Positions 6,860 to 13,168 of a DNA stretch of 13,168 nt are shown one piece after another. This stretch comes from Christensenellaceae bacterium. Its GTDB lineage: Bacteria > Bacillota > Clostridia > Christensenellales > Aristaeellaceae. Within the stretch, counting starts at the first letter, position 1; the number at the start of each line of letters is the position of its first letter. Position numbers and translations under genes: made by a program. The stretch covers positions 1-13,168 of the forward strand of contig JADGQP010000050.1 in assembly GCA_017881705.1 (NCBI GenBank), in the 5' to 3' direction. The notes under the pieces are model-generated. The model did not search any database. It was not told the origin of the DNA and saw only the letters and a list, made by a program, of their open reading frames with translations.

Positions 6860-7717
6860 CTAGGCGCGGGGTTGAGCGGGTTTGTCCCAGGCGTAAAACA
6901 CCCGTTCCAGCGTAAGCCCGCAGGCGGGCGCGGTAGGCCCCAACAACAGCCGGTTGCCGGTGCGCAGCGCGGCTTCAAAAATGTCTTCCGGCAGTTTGCC
7001 TTTGCCGATTTCTATCAGCGTGCCCGCGATAATGCGCACCATATTGTATAAAAACGCGTTGCCGCCGATGGTGAGGGTAAGCTCCTCGCCGGTTTTCGTT
7101 AGCCTTGTAAGCCACACGGTACGCACGGTGGATTTGGCGGTGCCGCCGCTGGCCTGTAACGCCGCAAAATCGTGTGTGCCCAGAATCGTCGGCAGCGCCC
7201 GCCGCATCGCCGCCGTGTTGAGTGTAACAGGCACGTGCGCGCTCAGGTTTCGGTACAGGGCGCTTGCGTGCCGGGCATTATGGATACGGTAAACGTATTG
7301 CTTGCCTTTCGAGTCGAAACGGGCGTGGAAGCACCCGTTCACTTCCCGCCCTTCCAGCACGCGGATATCGGGCGGCAGGAAGGCGTTGAGCGCAAAGGGG
7401 AAGCGCTCGGCCGCGATATGGCCGACGGTGTCGAAATGCACTCGCTGCCCCAGCGCGTGCACGCCCGCGTCGGTTCGGCTGGCGCCCATAACGGTAATCG
7501 GCTCGCCCGTAAGCGCACGCAGGGCTTCCTCCAAACGCTGCTGTACCGTTATGGCGTTAAGCTGCCGCTGCCAGCCGGCATAGGCGGTACCGTCGTAACT
7601 GAGGGTAAGCAGGATGCGGCGGGCGCCGTTTTGCGCGGTCAGCCCGTCGCGGTTGGGCCAACCGGACGGTTCGCCGTCATCCGGATCGCTGGCTGGTTGT
7701 AACGGTTCCGTTGCCAT
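6860..7717 (-). CDS. truA: tRNA pseudouridine synthase A
   Basis: TruA converts uridines 38-40 of the tRNA anticodon stem to pseudouridine. The 285-residue product shows LSYDGTAYAGWQ (39-50), the catalytic RTDAGVHA (81-88, with D83 as nucleophile), a K-x-Y-x-Y block in DSKGKQYVYRI, and the C-terminal FLYNMVRIIAGTLIEIGKG helix. I chose the ATG at 7717 because AAGGGAG precedes it by six bases; a TTG 33 bases upstream is possible but lacks such a site. Even so, about 33 polar residues precede the conserved core, making it longer than the usual 245-260. It lies 55 bases after ecfT in the same direction, an association conserved in many Firmicutes. Confidence 0.95.
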   Translation of the reverse strand: MATEPLQPASDPDDGEPSGWPNRDGLTAQNGARRILLTLSYDGTAYAGWQRQLNAITVQQRLEEALRALTGEPITVMGASRTDAGVHALGQRVHFDTVGHIAAERFPFALNAFLPPDIRVLEGREVNGCFHARFDSKGKQYVYRIHNARHASALYRNLSAHVPVTLNTAAMRRALPTILGTHDFAALQASGGTAKSTVRTVWLTRLTKTGEELTLTIGGNAFLYNMVRIIAGTLIEIGKGKLPEDIFEAALRTGNRLLLGPTAPACGLTLERVFYAWDKPAQPRA

Positions 7718-7723
7718 GAGCTT

Positions 7724-7730
7724 CTCCCTT
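7724..7730 (-). promoter_or_regulatory. Shine-Dalgarno site fixing the truA start
   Basis: The minus strand reads AAGGGAG at 7730-7724, six bases before the ATG at 7717, which favours this start over the upstream TTG. Confidence 0.7.
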
Positions 7731-7772
7731 ATCTTTCGCCCGTCTGCCAAAGGCAGCAGGTCTGCGCGTTGT

Positions 7773-8576
7773 TTACAGCAGTTTTTGCCCCGCGACCACC
7801 AGCGCCAGCGCCGCCACAGTTACCAGGATGGCCTTGGCGTCGTCCGCGGTAAAGCGCAGCACCCGCAGCCGCGTGCGGCCCTCGCCGCCGTGGTAGCAGC
7901 GCGCCTCCATCGCCATGGCCAGCTCGCCTGCCCGCCGGAACGCGCTTACAAACAGCGGCACCAGCAGGGGCACCATCGCCTTTGCGCGCGCGATGAGGTT
8001 GCCGCTTTCAAAATCCGCGCCGCGCGCCTGCTGCGCCTTCATAATCTTGTCGGTTTCCTCAATCAGGGTGGGGATGAAGCGCAGGGCGATCGTCATCATC
8101 ATAGCCAGCTCATGCGCGGGAAAGTGGAATACTTTTAAAGGTTTAAGCAGAATTTCAATACCGTCGCTGAGCGCCACGGGCGAGGTGGTAAGCGTGAGGA
8201 TGGAAGTGCCTACCACCAGAAAAATCAGCCGCATGCTGAAATGGATAGCCAACATCACGCCTTCGCGCGTGATGTTCACAATGCCCCATCTCACCCATAC
8301 CGTGGTACCGCCGGAAAAGAAAAGGTTAAGCACGAACGTAAGAATCAACAGCAGACGCAGCGGCTTAACGGATTTTAACATCTGCCCGAACGACAGCCCC
8401 GCCAGCCTCGCCGCAAGCGCCACGTACAGCGCGGGCACCACGTACCATAGGGGGCTTGTCACCAGAAAGATCAGCACGATATACGCGGTGGTCAGCAGTA
8501 TTTTGGTGCGCGGGTCCAGCCGGTGCACCACGGTGTTGCCGGGCAGATACTGCCCCAGGGTAATATCTTTAAGCAT
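7773..8576 (-). CDS. ecfT: ECF transporter transmembrane protein EcfT
   Basis: EcfT is the membrane scaffold that couples the two ATPases to interchangeable vitamin-binding S proteins. The 267-residue product starts with the typical RLDPRTKILLT (19-29) and has several hydrophobic helices. The long cytoplasmic coupling helices carry the two Ala-Arg-x motifs that dock into the ATPases. The first is ARG (184-186) in IMKAQQARGADF. The second is ARC (225-227) in AMEARCYHGG, where ARG is more common. Length matches the family (260-270). The ATG overlaps the EcfA2 stop by one base (TGATG), and its likely ribosome-binding site, AAAGGGGG, is inside the ecfA2 tail. No S-component gene is nearby, so this is a group II module serving S proteins encoded elsewhere. 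Confidence 0.95.
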   Translation of the reverse strand: MLKDITLGQYLPGNTVVHRLDPRTKILLTTAYIVLIFLVTSPLWYVVPALYVALAARLAGLSFGQMLKSVKPLRLLLILTFVLNLFFSGGTTVWVRWGIVNITREGVMLAIHFSMRLIFLVVGTSILTLTTSPVALSDGIEILLKPLKVFHFPAHELAMMMTIALRFIPTLIEETDKIMKAQQARGADFESGNLIARAKAMVPLLVPLFVSAFRRAGELAMAMEARCYHGGEGRTRLRVLRFTADDAKAILVTVAALALVVAGQKLL

Positions 8577-9622
8577 CAGGCGTTCGCCCCCTTTCGGGCG
8601 GCGTCCGCCGGGCCTTCACTCGATTGGGCAGCGCTCGATTGCGCGTCACTCGACTGGGCGGCACTTGATTGAGCAGCACTCGATTGGGCGGCATCCACCT
8701 GATCGTTTCTCGATTGGGCGTCACTCGATTGGGCGGCATTCGGCTGGACGGCATCTGCTTCCGTAGCGGGGCGTAGGCCCGCCAGTGCTAAAATAGCGTC
8801 GCGCACCTCGGGCAGGGTGTACAGGCCGTCCGGCATGGGAACGCCCGCCTCGCGCAAACGCCAGCACAGCTCCGCGCCCTGCGGCACGCCCAGGCCGATT
8901 GCCTTGAGCTCGTTTCTGTGGCGAAACACCTCGCGCGGAGTGCCGGACATCACCAGTTCCCCGCGGTTCATTACCAGCAAGCGTGTGGCCAGCGGGGCGA
9001 TGTCGTCCATGCTGTGGCTTACCATGATTACCGTCATGTGGGTTTCGGCGTGCAGGCGGCGAATCATTTCCAAAATTGAGCGACGTCCGCGCGGGTCCAG
9101 CCCGGCGGTAGGCTCGTCCAAAATCAGGGTTTTAGGCTTCATGGCCAACACGCCAGCGATGGCAACCCGCCGCATCTGCCCGCCGGAAAGCTCAAACGGG
9201 GAACTGTCCGCCACTTGGGCGGCATCAAGCCCCACCTGCACAAGCGCCCAGCGCACACGCTCGTCTATTTCTACCTTGGACAGCCCCATGTTTTTGGGGC
9301 CGAAAGCCACATCCTTGGCCACGGTTTCCTCAAACAACTGATATTCCGGGTACTGGAACACCAAGCCCACCTTTTTGCGCACATCCAGCAGGCTCACGCC
9401 TTTTTGGGTGATATCCGTGCCGTCTACCAATACGCGGCCTACGGTGGGCTTCAATAATCCGTTCAAATGCTGCACAAAGGTGGTTTTCCCAGAGCCTGTG
9501 TGCCCCAAAACACCGATGAACTCGCCATCCTCAATGGTCAGGCACAGGTCGTGGATCGCCGTGGCGGAAAAAGGGCTGCCGGGCAGGTAGGTATGGGTCA
9601 GGTGTTCAACCTGGATAGGCAT
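8576..9622 (-). CDS. ecfA2: ECF transporter ATP-binding protein EcfA2 with repetitive C-terminal tail
   Basis: This is one of the two ATPases that power ECF vitamin uptake. In the 348-residue product the motifs are Walker A GHTGSGKT (40-47), Q-loop Q90, signature LSGGQ (145-149), Walker B LILDEP (166-171) and switch H203. The GHTGSGKT form and the N-terminal TYLPGSPFSATAIHDL mark it as EcfA2 rather than EcfA1. The start at 9622 follows AAGGAG by eight bases and overlaps ecfA1 by 25 bases. A longer in-frame start would add an Arg/Gly-rich segment read out of frame through ecfA1. The family usually ends near residue 285-290. Here a tail of about 60 residues follows, built from pentapeptides of the type Ser-(Ala/Asp)-Ala-Gln-Ser and ending in AARKGANA. 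The tail has no known function. Confidence 0.94.
   Translation of the reverse strand: MPIQVEHLTHTYLPGSPFSATAIHDLCLTIEDGEFIGVLGHTGSGKTTFVQHLNGLLKPTVGRVLVDGTDITQKGVSLLDVRKKVGLVFQYPEYQLFEETVAKDVAFGPKNMGLSKVEIDERVRWALVQVGLDAAQVADSSPFELSGGQMRRVAIAGVLAMKPKTLILDEPTAGLDPRGRRSILEMIRRLHAETHMTVIMVSHSMDDIAPLATRLLVMNRGELVMSGTPREVFRHRNELKAIGLGVPQGAELCWRLREAGVPMPDGLYTLPEVRDAILALAGLRPATEADAVQPNAAQSSDAQSRNDQVDAAQSSAAQSSAAQSSDAQSSAAQSSEGPADAARKGANA
8616..8765. repeat. 15-bp tandem repeat inside the ecfA2 3' end
   Basis: Ten consecutive 15-base units fit a plus-strand consensus (T/G)CACTCGATTGGGCG. Units at 8616, 8631, 8646, 8661, 8676, 8706 and 8721 are close copies, those at 8691 and 8736 are diverged, and the last at 8751 is marginal. 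Because 15 is a multiple of three, copy-number change keeps the reading frame. On the coding strand each unit gives one pentapeptide rich in Ala, Gln, Ser and Asp (residues about 290-336 of EcfA2). Confidence 0.9.
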
Positions 9623-10449
9623 GCCTTCAGCTCCTTCGTCATATCGTCCACGGTGAGGATGCCCGCGGGTAACGCGAGGCCGTCTTCCCGAAGCATTCCG
9701 GCCAGCTCCGCCATCGGCGGCACATCCAGCCCCAGCGTTTTTAGTTCCGCCACGTGGGAGAAAACCTCGCGGGGCGCTCCGTCCATGGCGATGGCGCCGT
9801 GGTGCAGCACCACTACACGGTCGCTCAGCGCGGCTTCCTCCATAAAATGCGTAATCCACACCACGGTAATGCCTTTTTCACGGTTGAGCTTTCGCACCGT
9901 GGAAAAAACCTCCTCGCGGCCGGAAGGGTCCAGCATGGCGGTGGCTTCGTCCAAAATCATCACATCGGGCCGCATGGCCAGCACGCCCGCGACGGCAACG
10001 CGCTGCTTCTGCCCGCCGGAAAGCATGTGCGGCGCGGCAGCGGCGTATTCGGTCATCTTCACAGCCTCCAGCGCCTCGTCGATGCGCGGCACCATTTCCG
10101 GTTGGGGTACGCCCAGGTTTTCCAGGCCAAAAGCCACGTCCTCCCGCACCACCGTTGCCACAATCTGGTTGTCCGGGTTTTGGAACACCATACCGGCGTG
10201 CCTGCGCACATCCCACAGGTGCTCCTCTTTGGCGGTATCCAACCCGCACACCAGCACGCACCCTTCCGAAGGCAGATAAAGCGCGTTCATCAGCTTGGCA
10301 AGCGTACTTTTACCCGACCCGTTGTGCCCCAGCACGGAAACGAACGCGCCCCGGGCAATGGAAAGCGTTACGTGGTCCACGGCCAAAGGGGCGTCCTCCT
10401 CGTAACGGTAGGCGACGCTCTGCGCTTCAATAGGGTTGATGCAGTCCAT
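9598..10449 (-). CDS. ecfA1: ECF transporter ATP-binding protein EcfA1
   Basis: This is the partner ATPase of EcfA2. The 283-residue product has Walker A GHNGSGKST (41-49), Q-loop in MVFQNPDNQIVATVV (Q90), signature LSGGQ (143-147), Walker B MILDEATAMLDP (164-175) and switch H201. The NPDNQ stretch and DEATAMLDP are hallmarks of EcfA1. Length is standard and there is no tail like that of EcfA2. AAGGAGAG five bases before the ATG supports the start. The stop lies 25 bases inside ecfA2, so the two subunits are probably made in step. Upstream, 48 bases separate it from the riboflavin kinase gene, with a weak hairpin between. Confidence 0.95.
   Translation of the reverse strand: MDCINPIEAQSVAYRYEEDAPLAVDHVTLSIARGAFVSVLGHNGSGKSTLAKLMNALYLPSEGCVLVCGLDTAKEEHLWDVRRHAGMVFQNPDNQIVATVVREDVAFGLENLGVPQPEMVPRIDEALEAVKMTEYAAAAPHMLSGGQKQRVAVAGVLAMRPDVMILDEATAMLDPSGREEVFSTVRKLNREKGITVVWITHFMEEAALSDRVVVLHHGAIAMDGAPREVFSHVAELKTLGLDVPPMAELAGMLREDGLALPAGILTVDDMTKELKACLSRLNT
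9631..9636 (-). promoter_or_regulatory. Shine-Dalgarno site fixing the ecfA2 start
   Basis: The minus strand reads AAGGAG at 9636-9631, eight bases before the ATG at 9622 and inside the end of ecfA1. It rules in this start over in-frame starts up to 9859. Confidence 0.8.
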
Positions 10450-10465
10450 AGGCTCTCCTTAGCAT

Positions 10466-10487
10466 AAAAATGCCGGTTCGCAGGCCG
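10466..10487 (-). terminator. Weak hairpin with T-tract after the riboflavin kinase gene
   Basis: On the minus strand CCGG (10487-10484) and CCGG (10476-10473) can pair around eight bases, followed shortly by TTTTT (10470-10466). The stem is only four pairs, so it may be a partial terminator that lowers transcription into ecfA1, or nothing. Confidence 0.3.
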
Positions 10488-10497
10488 GAAAGGGCTT

Positions 10498-10932
10498 TTA
10501 CGCCCTGCCCGCCAACCCGTCATCGGCGTCCGCGAGTTCGGGACGGTTGGCCTTCACCCACTTCAGCGCCGCGCGCTCATCCTCGGCCAGTTGGTCTTTG
10601 AGTGCCGAAAGCGAAGGAAAACGGATCTCCGGCCGCAGATAGTGCAGGTAAGTCAGCGTAAGCTCCCGCCCGTAAAAATCGCCGCTTTCGTACCCCACCA
10701 GATGGCTTTCTATGGTCGCTTGGCCGCCCGGCGCGGTAGGGTGCCGCCCCTGGTTGAGGATAGCCACGTACCGCTTGCCCTCCAGCAGCGCCTCGGCGAC
10801 ATACACGCCATCCGGAGGTAGTTCCTCCGCGGGCGGGTAGGCAAGGTTCGCCGTGGGAAAGCCCAGCTCCGAGCCAAGCCGTTTCCCATGTACGGTTGTG
10901 CCATGAATAGTGAAGGGTAAAACAGGGGTCAT
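10498..10932 (-). CDS. Stand-alone riboflavin kinase (RibF C-terminal-type domain)
   Basis: The 144-residue product corresponds to the flavokinase domain of RibF, which phosphorylates riboflavin to FMN. It shows GTTVHGKRLGSELGFPTANL (11-30), where PTAN (26-29) binds ATP-Mg. DGVY (41-44), the TIES block with presumed catalytic base E75, DFYG (85-88) and RPEIRFPSLSALKDQL (100-115) follow. Ordinary bacterial RibF is about 310 residues with an N-terminal FMN adenylyltransferase; that domain is absent here and no adenylyltransferase gene adjoins. The protein should therefore make FMN but not FAD. Its ATG overlaps the flavodoxin-like gene stop (ATGA), linking FMN synthesis to a likely FMN protein. 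An ECF module lies downstream. Confidence 0.88.
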   Translation of the reverse strand: MTPVLPFTIHGTTVHGKRLGSELGFPTANLAYPPAEELPPDGVYVAEALLEGKRYVAILNQGRHPTAPGGQATIESHLVGYESGDFYGRELTLTYLHYLRPEIRFPSLSALKDQLAEDERAALKWVKANRPELADADDGLAGRA

Positions 10933-11429
10933 CCGGCAAGCCCCCGCGTAAGCGCGTCCGCGCAGGCGAGAATATTCTCATCCAGTATGCCCGGGCCCGC
11001 TCCGTTCCCGCTCTTGTCGTGTTTGAGGATCATGTTGACGATAAAACGTTCAAAGCCTTTTTGCTTTGCCAGTTCCATCACACCGCCGAAACCATCCACA
11101 TAGACGGCGTGGCTAACCAGCTTTTCCCCGATTTGCCCGGCCAGCAGGGGGCGCATCTCTTCCTTGCCGCAGCGGCAGGCAAAAAGCGCAAGAGGTTTCC
11201 CTAGCAGCGTTGCTTCGTTTTGCTTGGCATACTGAACCGCCAGCGTGTGCCAGTGACCCGCGCGGATACTTCCGCCCAGCGCAACCGCGTCGGCGTCCGC
11301 GTCCGGCTTTGTATCGGCAAGGTTGCACAGCTGTATGGTAAACCCCCGTGCCTGAAGCAGTTCAGCCAACTTCTGCGCGGCCTCCCGGGTGGTGCCGGTC
11401 TTGGTTGCGTACGCAATGGCGATTTTCAT
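10929..11429 (-). CDS. Flavodoxin-domain protein (HemG-like/flavodoxin_5 type)
   Basis: The 166-residue product begins MKIAIAYATKTGTTREAA. The TKTGTT stretch (9-14) after the first strand is the FMN-phosphate loop of flavodoxins. ALGGSIRAGHWH (50-61) matches the second FMN loop in the branch that includes menaquinone-dependent protoporphyrinogen oxidase. A CRC motif (85-87) follows strand 4 and is not typical of plain flavodoxins. There is no signal peptide or membrane segment. It probably carries electrons or acts as a small FMN reductase; substrate unknown. It is the first gene after a strong promoter and overlaps the riboflavin kinase gene by four bases. Confidence 0.87.
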   Translation of the reverse strand: MKIAIAYATKTGTTREAAQKLAELLQARGFTIQLCNLADTKPDADADAVALGGSIRAGHWHTLAVQYAKQNEATLLGKPLALFACRCGKEEMRPLLAGQIGEKLVSHAVYVDGFGGVMELAKQKGFERFIVNMILKHDKSGNGAGPGILDENILACADALTRGLAG

Positions 11430-11442
11430 GGGTTCCCTCTCT

Positions 11443-11458
11443 GTTGATAGGTATCAAC
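11443..11458. promoter_or_regulatory. Inverted repeat in the flavodoxin leader (GTTGATA-N2-TATCAAC)
   Basis: A perfect 7-bp dyad with a two-base centre sits 14 bases before the flavodoxin start, close to its ribosome-binding site. The TTGATA/TATCAA arms partly resemble Fur-type boxes (TGATAAT dyads), but the match is incomplete and the regulator is unknown. Confidence 0.45.
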
Positions 11459-11480
11459 CTGCCTGTAAACACGGCGAAAA

Positions 11481-11490
11481 TAAGCGCTTA
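11481..11490. promoter_or_regulatory. Palindrome TAAGCGCTTA in the flavodoxin leader
   Basis: A perfect 10-base palindrome lies between two larger dyads in the same leader. Alone it could be chance; its company makes a regulatory role more plausible. Confidence 0.3.
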
Positions 11491-11495
11491 CACGG

Positions 11496-11511
11496 TATCA
11501 CAGCCGTGATA
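11496..11511. promoter_or_regulatory. Inverted repeat at the predicted transcription start (TATCAC-N4-GTGATA)
   Basis: A perfect 6-bp dyad starts five bases downstream of the -10 element on the minus strand and covers the predicted transcription start near 11509. This is a classic repressor position. It shares the TGATACC string with the dyad at 11443-11458. Confidence 0.5.
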
Positions 11512-11515
11512 ATAA

Positions 11516-11544
11516 ATTATACATCAAGGGCATGGTTGCGTCAA
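11516..11544 (-). promoter_or_regulatory. Promoter of the flavodoxin-riboflavin kinase(-ecf) run
   Basis: On the minus strand TTGACG (11544-11539) and a perfect TATAAT (11521-11516) are 17 bases apart, giving 11 of 12 consensus bases at ideal spacing. This is the best promoter in the window. It lies about 87 bases before the flavodoxin start. Confidence 0.8.
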
Positions 11545-11562
11545 ACGCCGTTACCATCGGCA

Positions 11563-13168
11563 TCAATATGGGAAGAACATTCGCTGGAGGCCGTAGTAGA
11601 TTTGCGGCGAAGCCTTCAAAATATTGTCCCGTTCGTTGTCAAACAGCATTCCGAAGTTCAGGCATACCGAGGCCACGCACAGCAGCACGCAGCAAACGGC
11701 CAGCGCCTTACGTTCGGGCGTGTTCGCGTTTACCGTAACACCCATGGCGGTCAGCACCCCGGCCAGGATATAGAAAATGCGAAAATCGTAGGTGTAGCGT
11801 AAAATCGCGCCCGCAAGGCCATAGTACACAAGCATCAACAGCAGCGAAACCAGCAGCGGCGCGAGCGGCGTCCATACGCGTTCCCGCCTGAGCAATGGCG
11901 TTTGCGCGGGTACGCGCGCTACGGCCAGCGGGAAAAGCGCCAGCGCCCAGGTAAGGGGATCGGACAGGATGCCGCAGTTGGACTGTGTAAACGCGTACCG
12001 CCCCGCCGAGGGCAGCGCGTGGTACGTAACGGACAGGTAGGGGAAGCGGTTGATCCAGTTGAGCGGTTCCAGCAGGTAATGGTACAGCGCCGCGCCCCAT
12101 TCCGAAACCCTTACCCGCTGCCAGCGCATATCCGTCACGGTCAGCTGGTAGCCTGTGCCAAAATCAAATGCCGAACCGAAGCGCGCGGCATTATACCACA
12201 GCAGAAACCCCACCCCAAGCGCGGCCGGCAGCAAAAAGGCGGCCGCGTCCGCCGCGCGGGCGCGCTTGCGCACCAGTTCGCACAGGTACAGGGGCGCAAG
12301 GAACGCCGCCAGCATCAGCAGGGCGCTCGGGCGGCTTAGGGCGCATAACGCGAAACAAACGCCAGACAGCGCATATTGCATGGCCCGAAACCCCCGGTTC
12401 GGCTGCTGTGCCGCGTGCAGCCCAAAGCCCACGCTGCCCGCGCAGAAGCATACGAAGCTCAGTTCCGCCAGGTAATAAAAATCCGCCGAGGAGAGCAACA
12501 GCAGCGCGCCGGAAGCAAACGCCGCCGAAAAACAGGCAAGCGACAGCATCCACACGCTTACGCCCCTCGCGTACCGCCGTGCCAGCCCGCATACCGAAAA
12601 CCCGACAAACGCAAGAGTAAACCATGCCATCAGCAGCGTCGCGTCGCGGGATGCGGGCACAAGACCCGTCAGCAGCCGGTAGGGCGCGTAAACCGTCAAT
12701 ATCGGCGCGACGCCGTAATAGATGTAGAACTGCCCGCCGGAGTATGCGTAGTCAAACGGGAAAGACACATCTTTCGTCGTGCGCTCGCTTTGGTCGTAGG
12801 GATTTTGCAGGCTTTCCAGCGCCGCGTCCGGCGTTTTCGCCACCGCCAGACGGCCGCTTCGCAGGGTTTCCAAAAGCACGGCGTACACGTCTTTGCTGTC
12901 CGCGGCCTGCTCATCCGTTACGCCCCGAAACAACGGGGTTTCCGGCTGAATCCATTGTGCCAGCAACAGTGAAAAAACCATCAGCCCCGCCAGCGGCAGT
13001 ATCACGATCAGCTTGTGGGAAAGCCGAGTTGGGTCATACGCGGCGCGGTGGCCGCGCAGCAGCAGCGCGTACAACAGCGCGAAGGCCGCGGCAAACGAGA
13101 GCGCCATACGAAACGGCTGCCATTGAAAAGGGATAGGCACGTTGAGCGTAAGCCGCGTAACGGTAAAC
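11563..13168 (-). CDS. Polytopic membrane protein, GT-C-like glycosyltransferase candidate (5' end beyond window)
   Basis: The reading frame is open from the TGA at 11563 to the right edge. A GTG at 13140 could start a 525-residue protein, but nine in-frame codons continue upstream, so I treat it as 5'-partial. About twelve hydrophobic segments are visible. Counting from the GTG, a large outer loop after the second segment contains SKDVYAVLLETLRSGRLAV (82-100), NPYDQSER (113-120) and GGQFYIYYGVAPILTVYAPYRLLTG. Acidic residues near a Y-x-L-L-x-x-x-L-x-x-G-R-L pattern and a Y-Y-G-V-x-P motif are typical of GT-C-fold enzymes that transfer sugars from polyprenyl-phosphate donors outside the membrane. 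No catalytic residue can be proved, so the function is a candidate only. A long series of Tyr-rich loops follows, including ADFYYLAELSF. The gene ends about 20 bases before the flavodoxin promoter and has no strong terminator. Confidence 0.75.
   Translation of the reverse strand, partial: FTVTRLTLNVPIPFQWQPFRMALSFAAAFALLYALLLRGHRAAYDPTRLSHKLIVILPLAGLMVFSLLLAQWIQPETPLFRGVTDEQAADSKDVYAVLLETLRSGRLAVAKTPDAALESLQNPYDQSERTTKDVSFPFDYAYSGGQFYIYYGVAPILTVYAPYRLLTGLVPASRDATLLMAWFTLAFVGFSVCGLARRYARGVSVWMLSLACFSAAFASGALLLLSSADFYYLAELSFVCFCAGSVGFGLHAAQQPNRGFRAMQYALSGVCFALCALSRPSALLMLAAFLAPLYLCELVRKRARAADAAAFLLPAALGVGFLLWYNAARFGSAFDFGTGYQLTVTDMRWQRVRVSEWGAALYHYLLEPLNWINRFPYLSVTYHALPSAGRYAFTQSNCGILSDPLTWALALFPLAVARVPAQTPLLRRERVWTPLAPLLVSLLLMLVYYGLAGAILRYTYDFRIFYILAGVLTAMGVTVNANTPERKALAVCCVLLCVASVCLNFGMLFDNERDNILKASPQIYYGLQRMFFPY

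Noticed and set aside
5932..6915. 327-codon plus-strand open frame
   Set aside because: It is antisense to the MreB-like gene and shows no recognisable domain; high GC creates such shadows.
7744..7756. CTGCC-AAA-GGCAG hairpin between ecfT and truA
   Set aside because: A five-pair stem with no T-tract; it may be chance and does not separate transcripts convincingly.
8616..8765. CRISPR-like array
   Set aside because: The units are contiguous 15-mers without spacers, lie in frame inside ecfA2, and no cas gene is present.
7915..8766. Plus-strand open frame ending in Ile-Gly-Arg-His-Ser repeats
   Set aside because: It is antisense to ecfT, and its repetitive end is only the other strand of the ecfA2 tandem array.
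9623..9859. In-frame extension of EcfA2 from 9859
   Set aside because: It would read ecfA1 out of frame and gives an Arg/Gly-rich low-complexity segment; the start at 9622 has its own AAGGAG.
11547..11561. GCCG-N7-CGGC hairpin as a terminator of the GT-C-like gene
   Set aside because: Only four pairs with a poor T-tail (GTTTG), and it overlaps the -35 region of the flavodoxin promoter.

Overview
The window reads like a chromosomal segment of a moderately GC-rich member of the Clostridia (Firmicutes), possibly a gut species. The reasons are strong purine-rich Shine-Dalgarno sites (AAGGAGGT, AAGGAG), the Firmicutes-style order ecfA1-ecfA2-ecfT-truA, a DivIVA-free but MreB-containing rod-shape gene set, a MepA-like MATE pump and a GH127 arabinofuranosidase. 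The exact genus cannot be read from the sequence. Coding density is high and the longest gene-free stretch is about 220 bases. I see no tRNA, rRNA, CRISPR array, insertion sequence, integrase or phage gene.

Layout. (1) 1-802, minus: the first 267 codons of a GH127 beta-L-arabinofuranosidase, cut by the left edge. (2) 1019-2134, minus: a radical SAM protein with four C-terminal cysteines, followed by a clear hairpin terminator. (3) 2354-5602, plus: a four-gene run divergent from the radical SAM gene. It holds a MATE efflux protein, a Gph-like HAD phosphatase, a YfbR-type 5'-deoxynucleotidase and a GNAT acetyltransferase. The genes are joined by short overlaps except for a 108-base gap before yfbR. 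(4) 5616-5648: a hairpin between convergent transcripts. (5) 11429 down to 5701, minus: a long co-directional run of flavodoxin-like protein, stand-alone riboflavin kinase, EcfA1, EcfA2, EcfT, TruA and a divergent MreB/Mbl-like actin. (6) 11563 to the right edge, minus: a polytopic GT-C-like membrane protein, open at the edge.

How the genes may work together. EcfA1, EcfA2 and EcfT form the complete shared energising module of an energy-coupling factor vitamin transporter; no substrate-binding S protein is in the window. Just upstream, a flavodoxin-like protein and a riboflavin kinase without an FAD synthetase domain overlap by four bases, so an FMN-making enzyme is made together with a probable FMN user. 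A consensus-like promoter (TTGACG, 17 bases, TATAAT) and three inverted repeats precede them. The plus-strand run combines efflux with small phosphatases and looks like a mixed housekeeping operon.

Most worth a second look: a 15-base tandem repeat that gives EcfA2 a Ser/Ala/Gln-rich pentapeptide tail; an MreB homologue whose nucleotide-phosphate and catalytic motifs depart from the canonical ones; the dyads in front of the flavodoxin gene; a dyad overlapping the Shine-Dalgarno site of the MATE gene; and a strong hairpin inside the first codons of the GNAT gene. None of these proves a new system.
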